A stretch of DNA of 64,000 bases from Triticum aestivum (Eukaryota; Streptophyta; Magnoliopsida; Poales; Poaceae): assembly GCF_018294505.1 (NCBI RefSeq), contig NC_057794.1, forward strand, positions 191,751,201-191,815,200. Direction: 5' to 3'. This document shows, piece by piece, positions 45,957 to 59,300 of the stretch. Numbering within the stretch: position 1 is the first letter of the stretch; the number at the start of each line of letters is the position of its first letter. A model generated the notes under the pieces. The model saw only the letters and a program-made list of their open reading frames with translations. It did not search any database and was not told the DNA's origin. Both the position numbers and the translations under genes were made by a program.

Positions 45957-47243
45957 GAGATAATTACACCTACCATCCTTGTACTTTCTGGCATGTAACA
46001 CGATGGTCCTTAAACTCGTGGAATGCTCCACTGTGGTCCTCAAATATGAGAATACGCTCCAATACAGTCCTAGCTACATCTCCCGCAACCCAGCATGGCG
46101 CCACATCAGCATACAATACATGTGTGGGGCCCGCATGTCAGTACATCAAAGAGGGAGGAACGTGCAGAAATTTTGAGGAGGAATTCAAACCCGGCACCAA
46201 AGGCATACCTGACAGCCAAGCTAACCTTCACACTAGACCACGCATCATGTCTAGCTAATAAACAAGTTCCTGGCATCACATATATGGTAACGTACCTCTC
46301 CTCGTATTCTACTGGTTTCCTTTGTATTTTATTTACCAATTTCACGTTAGATCTAAAAAACAATTTCGTGTTTATTTTCCCTTTTTATTTTATAAAAAAA
46401 TACTAATATAGGTAAATAACGTATTAATAATTATTCTAGTTTTTTCTTACATTTATTTTTAAAATGGGAAAAGTTAAAAAGACGAACTTGAAAATAGAAG
46501 AATAGGAAAATCTGTAATTGGGCGTAGGCTTGGATAAAAATATAATATTTTCTAAAACCACGCTGGACACCATATGAAATACAAGCTGTCAAATTTTTAA
46601 ATAATTTTGTATTTAAAAATACAATGAGGATTCAAAATAAATGCCCGTGCTTGTGGTCCTGAATGAAGATACATAAATTTTCCTACACTTTTTTTACATC
46701 AAAATAATTTTATAAGTCATGTTTACCTCTTCAAGGCATAAATATAATGAGAACAGAATATAGATACAACAGGATTTGTTTATACGGGAAAGGGAAAATT
46801 AACAGAAACTTGTTAAAATAAAACGAAAACGGAATAAGCACCAGGAAAATCGCCTGAAGATATTAAAAAAAAGGTATTGTACGCTTCTGGGCCGACTTAA
46901 TTATATGTACTGCTAATGGCGTGATACAAAAATGGACTTATAGGTACTTTAGATCAGTGGTTCACATTAGAAATGGAGTGGATCAATGGTTAGCTTGGCT
47001 GTTTTCTAACGAATTGTCTCAGGTTTGAATCCCATGTGAATGTTTTTTTCCACCAATTTTCTCTCTCACAATCTGACATACGGGCCTACACTTATACGGT
47101 ATTGCAGGGAGTAGCAGGAGACATAGTCAGGACCGTATTGGAGCGTATTCTCATGCTTGAGGACCGTAGTGGAGCACTCCGCGAGTTCGAGGACCATGGT
47201 GTTACATGCCGGAGAGTACATGGACTATAGGTGTAATTATCTC
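45957..47243. mobile_element. Mutator-like element with long terminal inverted repeats (1287 bp)
   Basis: The left end GAGATAATTACACC and the following 120-140 bp are repeated inverted at the right end (about 47100-47243). Shared blocks include CATGTAACAC and TGAGAATACGCTCCAATAC. The flanking 9 bp are CAGTGGTGA and CGGTGGTGA, an 8 of 9 match. Long TIRs and a 9-bp duplication define Mutator-like elements. The AT-rich interior has no transposase frame, so it is non-autonomous. Confidence 0.78.
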
Positions 47244-48377
47244 CGGTGGTGAGTGCTATGTTGCAACACAGTAGCGGTGGTGAGGGCTATGTTGCAACAC
47301 GGGTAGCCATCGCCACCTGTCGCGTCACATCACCGGCATCACTGTCGAACGCTGCATCATAGCACGAGCAACCATCGAGGGGCTGCATAGCAGCGCAACG
47401 TCACTGAGTGCTGCATACGAGCGCGGGCAAGGGTTGTGTTGCAGCACTGGCAATTGATGATGACTGCCGCGTCACAACGCCACAGCACCTCGAACGTTGC
47501 ATTGCAACACCGGCATCCATCAAGGGGTGTTGCATGCATCTCCAGAGTATCGCGTGTTCCATCACAAAGTCGATGCTGCGCCGGCTTTGCATCATCTATT
47601 GGAGCAGCTTGGGCAGGAAAGCTCACCGTGGAGAGAACAAGAGATTAGAAATGAGAGAGAAGGAGAAATGGGTGGCTCACACTCGCGGAAGATAAGGAGA
47701 TAAGGTTTGGTGGTTGGTGGGGCCCATGGGAACATGGCGTGCTTTTAGCCGGCTGATGCGAGTTTGCACGCGAGAGACAAGCACTGCACGATCGAGCTCA
47801 ATCAGATGCCTCGCGGCGTAGTTTATGACTGCTAGAAACCAGTCGGTTGGTGTAATAATAACGATAGAGAGATGATACACATACAAGCAATAGGAAACAA
47901 GGAGGATACAAGCGATTGTACTGATGTATACCGCCTTCGCCATAACTACCAAGCACCGAAAACCTTCACAGTCGTCGAAGAAGGAGGGTACCAGAAGCTG
48001 GTCCACATCTTGGTGCTGAAGAAACCCCCTAGCCAGGAGGCGAGCCGTGATAGTCACCAGCCCCTGAAGGCTGGATCTAGCCCGATAAGGAACATATGAT
48101 GGAGGAACCCTCCAAGCCTCTTCAATGTCGTATCCGGGGCCAACGCCAACCCGCCCTTCAACATTCCATCGGATCCTCCATCGTCTTTCGCAACTCCGCA
48201 ACATTTATCACCATCGCACTCCAAGAGCAGCCCATCTCCGCCACCACACCTAGACCCAACACCAGATCGAAGCCGCTCCAACAACTTGGACTTCACAAGC
48301 CTCTTGCCGACGCCAACTACTACTACAAATGAGTCACCGATGAGCATTACCACTAACTGGCCAGCCGAAACACGCCA
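47244..48377. other. Unclassified repeat-like sequence between the Mutator-like element and LARD 2
   Basis: 47244-47640 is rich in GTTGCAACAC / GCTGCAT-like words and continues the type of sequence left of the Mutator-like element, so that element probably inserted into an older repeat. 47690-48377 is mixed composition with a 175-codon frame on the - strand (48204-47677) that shows no domain I know. I cannot assign a family. Confidence 0.4.
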
Positions 48378-48382
48378 ATGTT
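48378..48382. repeat. ATGTT, left target duplication of LARD 2 (one mismatch)
   Basis: ATGTT here and GTGTT at 60093-60097 flank the element; four of five bases agree. Confidence 0.65.
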
Positions 48383-51300
48383 TGTGACGCTCGGATAATT
48401 AAGCTACAGTAACCCTCTACTAATGTTGCCACATCACCATGATTACTGTTGATAATCTCGCGATGGTTCGAAACCGATTCAAATTCAAATTCAAAATCAA
48501 GCAAACCATAAAAGTTTTCAAATATTAAAACTAAAATGTTCTGCATGTGACACATAATCCCTAGGTAATGTTGGTGGAGAAACCACATTTTTATTAAATA
48601 ATTTAATGCAGTAATGTAATTAAAACAGTAGCTAAAACATTTAATTAAATGCCTTTTATAAATTATAAATTATTTAAACATTTTATTTAGGGGCCAAACT
48701 TTTAATGCAGTGAGTTATTTAGAGACATTATTTTAGGAACTATTGTCCTATTTTACAAAACTAAAGAAACTAAAAGTAAAATAAAACAGAATAAAAGAAA
48801 ATGGGAAAGGAAAAGAAAAACAAACAACAAAATCAAAAGGAGAAGGAACCCCCCCTGCTGGGCCATGGCCCAGCTGGCCGAAACCAGTGAGGCCGGCCCA
48901 CCCGGTGCCCCTGTATAACCCCACCCCACTAACCCTAGAGCCCACTACCCCCCACGATCCCCACTCCTCCCCTTGATCCACTCCTCCCTCTCCCTCCCCA
49001 TTCTGGATCGGGGCGCCCGACCCGCCGCCGCCGCCGCGCCTTCACCGTTTTCGCGCGCCGGCGCCACCCCGAGCTGCACCAGGTTGGGCAGAAGCCTTGT
49101 CACCCTCCCCTACATCGCCTACATGGACCAGCTCGAGCTCCTCACCCCTGCGTCAAGCTGTTCGCCGTCGTCTTCCACCTCGGACTCAGAGACCGCCGTC
49201 GTTGCTTCGTCGTCTCCGGCGCCTCCCTGTGCTCGCCGAGCCTTCCATGTGCTCCGATGTGAGCCCCTCCATCGATCCCCCTCTTCCTCCTTTCGTTTTC
49301 CTCGCCGTAGCGCCGCCCCACGAGCTCGCTTGCCCGCTGCCGAACCCGCTCGCGTTCACCATGCCCAGGCGCTTCGCCGTGCCCCGAACGCGCCGGCCAA
49401 CACTCGGACGCGTCGGCTACGCCGCGCCCGCGCCCAGCAACCCGAGTTCGTGCTTAGCGCCACCGGCCTGCGCTCCCCCTGGCCTCCCCCAGACGCCGCT
49501 CACGCCGGCTGCGCCCCTCACCTGCATCGCCCGGCGCCTGCCGCACCCCATCGCTGCTGCTGTGCCGCCACGCCTCTGCCACTACTGCCGCGCCATGCCG
49601 CCAGCCGCAGCCTCGCCTCCCCTCGGCACTGCGCCGCTGCCCTGCCGGGCGCACGCGCCCTTGCGCCGGTTAGCCGCGCTGGGTCGCTTCGGGGCTTCGT
49701 TGCCCCGGCGCCCGCTAACCCGCCCCGTTTCTTCCCCTGTGCCTATGACTAGTGGGGCCCAGCCCCAGAAATGAAATGATAAAAAAAGAATTTAAAATAA
49801 TAATAATAATAAAATTAATTAATTAATTAATTAACTTAACTTTATTAATTCTGATTAATTAGACTAAACAACAAATTAAACTAATTAATCATGATTAGTT
49901 AGTCTAGTCAATGAACGTGACCCACATGTCATTTGACCAGTCAACTCTCTGCTGACGTCATGCTGACGTCAGCATGCACCGTTCTGGATAATCCTAAAAA
50001 TGATTTAAATCTTTTAAAATTAATATAAAATAAACCGTAGCTTGGATGAAAAAACTTTGTACATGAAAGTTGCTCAGAACGACGAGACGAATCCGAATAC
50101 GCAACCCGCTCGTCCGCCACGCATCCCTAGCATACCGAACACGCAACTTCCCCCCGGTTCATCTGTCCAAAAACGTGAAACACCGGGAATACTTTCCCGG
50201 ATGTTTTCCCCCTTCACCGGTACCACCTCGTACCGCGTTAGGGCACACCTAGCATCACGCTTTGTCATGTCATGCATCGTCATGCATTTGTTTGTATTAT
50301 ATTTATTGTTTCTTCCCCCTCTTCTCTCACTAGACACCGAGACCGACACCGCTGCTACCCAGTACGACTATGGTGTTGACGACCACTCTCTCTTGCCAGA
50401 GCAACCAGACAAGCCCCCCCTCTTGATCACCATATATCGCCTACTCTCCTCTATACTGCTTGCATTAGAGTAGTGTAGCATGTTACTGCTTTCCGTTAAT
50501 CCTATCCTGATGCATAGCCTGTCATTGTTGCTACAACTGTTGATACCTTACCTGCAATCCTAAATGCTTAGTATAGGATGCTAGTTTATCATCAGTGGCC
50601 ATACATTCTTGTCCGTCTGCCATGCTATACTATCGGGCCGTGATCACTCGGGAGTTGATCACGGGTATATACCTATACTTTATACATGATACATGTGATG
50701 ACTAAAGTCGGGTTGGCTCGAGGAGTACCCGCGAGTGATTCATGGATTGGGGGCTGAAAGGACCTTTGTCCCGATGGCCCTCTGGGTGGATCGTTGTGGC
50801 GGAGCAATAGGGAAGGTTGAGACCACCTAGGAGAGAGGTGGGCCTGGCCCTGGTCAGCGTTCGCGGTGTCTTCAAGATAACACGTTTAACGAGATCTTGG
50901 TATTTGATCTGATTCTGGCTACTGGCCTATACACACTAACCATCTACACGGGGACAGTTATGGGCACTCGACGTCGTGGTATCAGCCGAAGCCTTCGTGA
51001 CATCAGCGATTGAGCGACGCGCGCCGGGCTGGACCGCGTAGCGCAACTTCCTTTGTAATGGAGGTTGCTAGGTCTGCTCACCGGCCGCATTCGCAACATG
51101 CAGGTGTGCAAAGGACGATGGGCCCAGACCCCTGCGCCATAGGATTTAGACCGACATGCTGACCTCTCTATTGGGCATAGGTAGGGCTGCGACGTGTTGA
51201 TCTTCCGAGGCCGGGCATGACCCAGGAAAGTGTGTCTGGCCAAATGGGATCGAGCATGTTGGGTTATGTGGTGCACCCCTGCAGGGAAGTTAATCTATTC

Positions 51301-52128
51301 GAATAGCCATGATCTTCGGTAACAGGATGACTTGGAGTTGTACCTTGACCTTATGACAACTAGAACCGGATACTTAATAAAACACACCCTTCCAAGTGCC
51401 AGATACAACCGGTGATCGCTCTCTCACAGGGCGACGAGGGGAGGATCATCGGTTAGGATTATGCTATGCGATGATACTTGGAGGACTTCAGTCTACTCTC
51501 TTCTACATGCTGCAAGACGGAGGCTGCCAGAAGCGTAGTCTTCGATAGGACTAGCTTTCCCCCTCTTATTCTGGCATTCTGCAGTTCAGTCCACCGATAT
51601 GGCCCTTTACACATGTACCCATGCATACGTAGTGTAGCTCCTTGCTTGCGAGTACTTTGGATGAGTACTCACGGTTGCTTTCTCCCCCCTTTCCCCCCTT
51701 TTCTTTCTTTCTGGTTGTCTCAACCAGATGCTGGAGTCCAGGATCCAGACGCCACCGTTGACGACGACTCCTACTACACCGGAGGTGCCTACTACTACGT
51801 GCAGCCCGCTGACAACGACCAGGAGTAGTTTAGGAGGATCCCAGGCAGGAGGCCTACGCCTCTTTCGATCTGTACCCCAGTTTGTGCTAGCCTTCTTAAG
51901 GCAAACTTGTTTAACTTATGTCGGTACTCAGATATTGTTGCTTCCGCTGACTCGTCTATGATCAAACTCTTGTATTCGAGCCCTCGAGGCCCCTGGCTTG
52001 TAATATGATGCTTGTATGACTTATTTTTATTTGTAGAGTTGTGTTGTGATATCTTCCCATGAGTCCTTGATCTTGATCGTACACATTTGCATGTATGATT
52101 ATTGTACGGTCAAATCGGAGGCGTCACA
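48383..52128 (+). repeat. LARD 2 left (5') LTR
   Basis: Direct repeat of 56315-60092. It has an AT-rich 5' part, a possible TATA-like CTGTATAACC at 48911-48920, a very GC-rich block (48960-49750) and then AT-rich TTAATTAATTAA repeats near 49815-49840. The open frames in the GC block are compositional. Confidence 0.92.
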
Positions 52129-52131
52129 AGT

Positions 52132-52144
52132 TGGTATCAGAGCC
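52132..52144 (+). promoter_or_regulatory. Primer binding site of LARD 2 (tRNA-Met type)
   Basis: TGGTATCAGAGCC three bases after the LTR end. It is an exact match to the usual initiator tRNA-Met site. Confidence 0.9.
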
Positions 52145-55100
52145 GACTGCCTGTAGGAATCCCCTTCCACACTCCCTGGCCGAAGTCGAGTCTAGACATT
52201 ACCAAAACTTTTACTAACATGGCTGTGTGTCTTACGGGCCCACATCGCCATTGGGTGGTATTAGGATCTTTTACTCCTTGTCTATACTCTGGGACTCTAA
52301 TTTCTCTTCTATTCGGGTTAAACTGAATTTCGCTAAATCTAACATTAGGATCTCGTTATCACTTTCACCCGGAGAGCACCTTATTACCGATGATCGTCTG
52401 CTACACCAGAAGACCCTGAAGATACTCTCCGTTGTTAACCCGAGAACTTGTGTTCATTGCGTTTGCAATTCCCCTTCAACCCTCAACCCTTATGGATAAC
52501 TACATGTAGTTGTCATTCTTACACTCATCCCTAGTTGTTCTTGTTATTACAAGATACCCTGAAATACTCGTCGTTGATTCGATAATCCTTTGTGCCTTAC
52601 TGTCTTGCAGTTTTTGCCACATGAATACCCCTACGAATAATTTCTCACACTTGCCGAGTATCCGCTTATCCCCAGTTGTTTGTGTTTTGCAAAAGTCTTC
52701 GAAATACTATTCGATCCTTCGAAAATCCCTAGCAGCTTATTGCTCTGCAAACACTTGTCTGCTTGCATTATGGATGCTCTCCATATGTCTTGCAATATTC
52801 ATTAATCTCCTTTGACACCGTCATTTTGATCCTATTGATTCAACATGAGTGCGAGTGCGCGCAATCATCGGTTGATCCTTTTAAAATATCTTTCCGGCTT
52901 AGATGTCATTTTGATAGTGAGCTGGTTATCGAATCATCAAATTGTCGTCGATTGTACCCCTAAGTCTATTCAACTTATCCATTCTTAATCAGACCGTTGG
53001 CTTCTGATCCCTTGATTTGAAAATCTTAATTCCTTTGTAGATGAGCTCTGAATTAGTCAGGTGTTTCCAATGCCTTCGCATTGATTCTTCTTCTAGTTGA
53101 GTACCGATGCTCACATCAGTTCTCTTGTGGACCATCAACTCCTTTGTTGGGTTTTATCTGACAACGTCCTTCATATTCAATGACTTTGTGAGTCTTTTCT
53201 CGGATACATAATGCCTTTGGTAAATTGTATCCTCTGCTTTGTCGAACATGCTCTGCTTTTGAGCTTGTGTTGTTTACTCCTGAAGTTCGTGGTATATGTT
53301 CCTAAGAAGCCCAGATGGGTTGAACCAATGCCTTCCCTAATCTATGCAAACCCGAAAGATTTCACAGGTCATACTTATCTGGTATTGCACCAGGTAAAAC
53401 TTTCAACAACTAATGCCATTTCGAAAAGAAACGAGAAGTGAATGAAAGGTTATGCATTGGCGAAGTGGGAGTCGACCTTGAACTTTGTGTTCATGCCCAT
53501 GGACATGATGTAGAACTTATCATGGAAGCTGCTCGTAAAAATAATTACCCCCTTGTTAGAAGTTCATCTTGTATCCGTGGTTCGATCATTTATGATTGTG
53601 GTTCCGACCATAATTTCTTCCTTTGATTCCATTTCTCAGACAAGTTAAAGCGCTTGTCTTCTATATATCAATACACCCCACTTCAACCTTTCATTTGATA
53701 TGCCTTCGAGTATTATCCCCCTAGTATCTCGAGGATATCATGCCATTGCACTACATCTTATGAATTTGTGCTGGAGTAATACCTTTCCCTATCAGAGTCA
53801 CTCTACGAGTTCTGGGTTGTCGTCAACCGAGAACACCGATAAGTGAATTGATTCCACGCTCCGACCTTCGATACGATAAATCTAAGTAATTTTTGTTCCT
53901 TATGATTTAATAATCCTTCAAGTCATTCCTAGCCTGATCGGCTATATCATTATCGTGCAACTTTTTAACTGTGCTACCTGGCCCTTCTTCCCGGAGCACA
54001 ATTTTTGATGATGAGCTAATCTTACATCGACTTTCCTCATCATATCATTTTGCTTTGGACAACAAGCTCGTTTTCGAGTTTGTGTCGTACCCATGGTTCC
54101 AATAACCTCTTTCTTCATCATTCCTTTGACTTGATGTCATCGCTGATCGATTACATCTTCAGGTAATCTCTCGACAAATGTGTCGTGATCATTATCAACA
54201 TTCCGAGCTCTTCCAGAACATCAATCAAATTCATGATGAGAATTACCATCCTTGCCCCTCGATGATTTGTGTTGTCATCGACTACTTCCTTGCCTTCTTT
54301 CCAACACAAACTTGTTCGAGTTGTGGCTGTACCTTGAGTTCCTGGCTATCCAGCTTGTCTTATGTCCTACCTTGAAGTAATACCATCTTATATATCAAGA
54401 ATGTTGTGAGAATTTCACCACCTCTTAAGAATTCTTGGTATGGTGATACTTCTCACCATCACCATTCTTTCTTGGTACCCGTGTTGTTTCTAACCGGAAT
54501 ACCGACAATTGAACTATGATGTGTGAATTCAAAACTTCTAGCAACCCTATTGCTTTGAAGTGAATGGTCGAGTTTCATTCTAATTCTTTTGTTCGTCAAG
54601 TCACCATTCTAACATTGATCGTGCAACCCAGCCCATATTTCGGGTGCACCTTTCAACCCATGTTTAATTGTGTATGTTTTCCTCGAGCAAACATCATTAA
54701 GTCATTTGATCTGGCTAATGTTATCTCCTTGTTCACATAGTTGTGGAAATCCATCCTTTTTGGAAATGTCAATGGATTGTCGCTGAGTCAATCAGTCACC
54801 TCCTGACCTCTCCTTGATTTAATGGTGAACTCTTGTTTCGGTAGTCGCTTCCATGGTTTAATTCCCGAGAATCATACAATGTCACCTCGACAATTTGTGT
54901 TGCACCTTTCTTCCCAGGCATCCTGAGTCTAAGGTATCTTGACACCAATCAGATCTGAATCTTGGTCAGATATGATGGTTGGAACATATTTTCAAGAGTT
55001 ATAACATTGGTCCCTATATGCCCCGGTAAGGTGATGTCATGCCTAGCACGCCTGACCAGAGGACCTAGTGTTATAGTTTCCTTTTTAACAAGGTTAATCA

Positions 55101-56278
55101 TTTTTCCATGAGGAAATTGAATGCCTTGTTTAATAAGTTTATCCTGATGGATCCTTTGTGTATCCAAAGTCCGACCTTGCTCGAAGACCATGTCAGTGCT
55201 ATCTCGAAGCATGTCTGTGGTACTCTGGTCATCGATAAGAACATTTTGAAGCACCCTGCTAAATTTCCTTTATCAATTATTCAAACACCGTTGTTTGGGT
55301 AATGTCATGAACTTCCTCTCCCCTTACCTAAATGGTTTTCTACGTTATATCCTGTCATGGATATCATGCTCTACTTGTCCTTGGGAAGGATATACCCCTG
55401 AAATATGTGTTTAAACACCTTTTCCCTTTCCATTGTTTGGTTTAGCCTTTCTTGTGATCTATATGATCCATGCAAAAATATTCTCCTGCTTATGTAAACA
55501 TCTCGGTGTACAATTCTAGCAGTAAGACCCTGTTACTATTGTTGATGACATTCCGGTAACCACCGATGGACGAGAACTTTGCCTATTGGTCCGCCTCATT
55601 CAACGAGCAAGAAAATGGTTCTCTTCGTCCCTCGCCCTTGGTACCGATGTTGTTGCCGACATAACTGATAGGCTATCCTCTGACATGCCTTGCTTACATG
55701 ATCGTGCAAGATGTCATCGCCTTCCTATGTTTAACCCAGATGGTGGGCCCATAACCCACAGTTCCTCAGGATCAAACCTTGACTCTCCTATACACCCCCT
55801 GTTTCCAAACTAATTCCTCGTACTTGGCCTCATATGTGATTCACGAGCCACCTTCCGAGAGATCATCAATTATGGTATCAGACACAATACTTATTCCCAT
55901 TGCTTTGAATCCCTTTTCACGCCCTGTTTCAGGCATCGGACGATTGCCTGCCCGCTCAAAACTTCCCATGATACCTCCTTACTTTGCTCTCGATATATTC
56001 GCAAGTTTCAATTCTAGAGTTACTTTCGCCACTTTCCTCGATGTTATCGACCAGATAGTCGACCCTGCAGAGTTCTGTTCTCTCGGTATGCCCAACCTTT
56101 ATTCTTTCGTAAGTACGATGGAGTTCCTGAAGAAAGGATGCCGACTTCATCATGATGACCTGAAGCAGAGAAATGAAGACATCAATGTATTGGACCAGCC
56201 TCTTCGAGAAGAGCAAGCCAGGATGAGAAGACCCGCTAGATGCATTACCAAACCTTTCCCCCCTTTCACTACCTCTTA

Positions 56279-56314
56279 AATCTCGGGACGAGATTTCTTG
56301 TAGTGGAGGAGAAT
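56279..56314 (+). promoter_or_regulatory. Polypurine tract region of LARD 2
   Basis: CTCGGGACGAGAT, then TAGTGGAGGAGAAT, directly before the right LTR. Same layout as in LARD 1 (12358-12391). Confidence 0.75.
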
Positions 56315-59300
56315 TGTGATGCTCGGATAATTAAGCTACAGTAACCCTCTACTAATGTTGCCACGTCACCACGATTACTGTTGATAATCTCGCGATGGTT
56401 CGAAACCGATTCAAATTCAAATTCAAAATCAAGCAAACCATAAAAGTTTTCAAATATTAAAACTAAAACGTTCTGCATGTGACACATAATCCCTAGGTAA
56501 TGTTGGTGGAGAAACCACATTTTTATTAAATAATTTAATGCAGTAATGTAATTAAAACAGTAGCTAAAACATTTAATTAAATGCCTTTTATAAATTATAA
56601 ATTATTTAAACATTTTATTTAGGGGCCAAACTTTTAAGGCAGTGAGTTATTTAGAGACATTATTTTAGGAACTATTGTCCTATTTTACAAAACTAAAGAA
56701 ACTAAAAGTAAAATAAAACAGAATAAAAGAAAATGGGAAAGGAAAAGAAAAACAAACAACAAAATCAAAAGGAGAAGGAACCCCCCCCTGCCGGGCCACG
56801 GCCCAGCTGGCCGAAACCAGTGAGGCCGGCCCACCCGGTGCCCCTGTATAACCCCACCCCACTAACCCTAGAGCCCACTACCCCCCACGATCCCCACTTC
56901 TTCCCTCGATCCACTCCTCCCTCTCCCTCCCCATTCTGGATCGGGGCGCCCGACCCGTCGCCGCCGCCGCGCTTTTGCCGTTTTCGCGCGCCGGCGCCAC
57001 CCCGAGCTGCACCAGGTTGGGCAGAAGCCTTGTCACCCTCCCCTACATCGCCTACATGGACCAGCTCGAGCTCCTCACCCCTGCGTCAAGCTGTTCGCCG
57101 TCGTCTTCCACCTCGGACTCGGAGACCGCCGTCGTTGCTTCGTCGTCTCCGGCGCCTCCCTGTGCTTGCCGAGCCTTCCATGTGCTCCGATGTGAGCCCC
57201 TCCATCGATCCCCCTCTTCCTCCTTTCGTTTTCCTCGCCGTAGCGCCGCCCCACGAGCTCGCTTGCCCGCTGCCGAACCCGCTCGCGTTCACCATGCCCA
57301 GGCGCTTCGCCGTGCCCCGAATGCGCCGGCCAACACTCGGACGCGTCGGCTCCGCCGCGCCCGCGCCCAGCAACCCGAGTTCGTGCTTAGCGCCACCGGC
57401 CTGCGCTTCCCCTGGCCTCCCCTCGGACGCCGCTCGTGCCGGCTGCGCCCCTCACCTGCATCGCCCGGCGCCTGCCGCACCCCATCGCTGCTGCTGTGCC
57501 GCCCCGCCTCTGCCACTACTGCCGCGCCATGCCGCCAGCCGCATCCCCGCCTCCCCTCGGCACTGCGTCGCCGCCCTGTCGGGCGCACGCGCCCTTGCGC
57601 CGGTTAGCCGCGCTGGGTCGCTTCGGGGCTTCGTTGCCCCAGCGCCCGCTAACCCGCCCCGTTTCTTCCCCTGTGCCTATGACTAGTGGGGCCCAGCCCC
57701 AAAAATGAAATGATAAAAAAAGAATTTAAAATAATAATAATAATAAAATTAATTAATTAATTAACTTAACTTTATTAATTCTGATTAATTAAACTAAACA
57801 AAAAATTAAACTAATTAATCATGATTAGTTAGTCTAGTCAATGACGAACGGGACCCACATGTCATTTGACGAGTCAACTCCTCTGTTGACTGCTGACATC
57901 ATGCTGATGTCAGCATGCACTGTTTTGGATAATGCTGATTAAATTAATTAAATAAATCCTAAAAATGATTTAAATCTTTTAAAATTAATATAAAATAAAC
58001 CGTAGCTTGGATGGAAAAACTTTGTACATGAAAGTTGCTCAGAACGACGAGACGAATCCGGATACGCAACCCGTTTGTCCGCCACGCATCCCTAGCATAC
58101 CGAACACGCAACTTCCCCCCGGTTCATCTGTCCAAAAACGCGAAACACCAGGAATACTTTCCCGGATGTTTTCCCCCTTCACCGGTACCACCTCGTACCG
58201 CGTTAGGGCACACCTAGCATCACGCTTTGTCATGTCATGCATCGTCATGCATTTGTTTGCATTATATTTATTGTTTCTTCCCCCTCTTCTCTCGCTAGAC
58301 ACCGAGACCGACGCCGCTGCTACCCAGTACGACTATGGTGTTGACGACCACTCTCTCTTGCCAGAGCAACCAGGCAAGCCCCCCCCTCTTGATCACCATA
58401 TATCGCCTACTCTCCTCTATATTGCTTGCATTAGAGTAGTGTAGCATGTTACTGCTTTCCGTTAATCCTATCCTGATGCATAGCCTGTCATTATTGCTAC
58501 AACTGTTGATACCTTACCTGCAATCCTAAATGCTTAGTATAGGATGCTAGTTTATCATCAGTGGCCATACATTCTTGTCCGTCTGCCATGCTATACTATC
58601 AGGCCGTGATCACTCGGGAGTTGATCACGGGTATATACCTATACTTTATACATGATACACATGATGACTAAAGTCGGGTTGGCTCGAGGAGTACCCGCGA
58701 GTGATTCACGGATTGGGGGCTGAAAGGACCTTTATCCCGACGGCCCTTTGGGTGGATCGTTGTGGCGGAGCAACAGGGCAGGTTGAGACCACCTAGGAGA
58801 GAGGTGGGCCTGGCCCTGGTCGGCGTTCGCGGTGTCTTCAAGATAACACATTTAACGAGATCTTGGTATTTGATCTGATTCTTGCTACTGGCCTATACGC
58901 ACTAACCATCTACGCGGGGACAATTATGGGCACTCGACGTCGTGGTATCAGTCGAAGCCTTTGTGACGTCAGCAATTGAGCGGCGCGCGCCGGGCTGGAC
59001 TGCGTAACGCAACTTCCTTTGTAATGGAGGTTGCTAGGTCTGCTCACCGGCCGCGTTCACAATGTGCAGGTGTGCAAAGGGCGATGGGCCCAGACCCCTG
59101 CGCCATAGGATTTAGACCGGCATGCTGACCTCTCTATTGGGCCTAGGTAGGGCTGTGACGTGTTGATCTTCCGAGGCCGGGCATGACCCAGGAAAGTGTG
59201 TCCGGCCAAATGGGATCGAGCGTGTTGGGTTATGTGGTGCACCCCTGCAGGGAAGTTAATCTATTCGAATTGCTGTGATCTTCGGTAACATGACGACTTG

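Larger units (their letters stand above)
52129..56314 (+). other. LARD 2 internal domain, non-coding
   Basis: There are 4186 bp without gag or pol motifs in any frame. The longest forward frame is 166 codons (55779-56279), just before the polypurine tract. I do not recognise its product. Its last third (KKGCRLHHDDLKQRNEDI) is charged, so it could be the remnant of an ancestral ORF, but this is a guess. Confidence 0.65.

Noticed and set aside
47677..48204. 175-codon frame on the - strand
   Set aside because: No recognisable motif, sits in repeat-like sequence, no splice or start context.
48973..49752. 259-codon Pro/Ala/Arg-rich frame in LARD 2 left LTR
   Set aside because: Composition alone gives long frames on both strands here, and the frame differs between the two LTR copies.
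52510..53441. Short Leu/Cys-rich frames in LARD 2 interior, possible membrane proteins
   Set aside because: T-rich DNA read in any frame gives hydrophobic peptides. No conserved motif.
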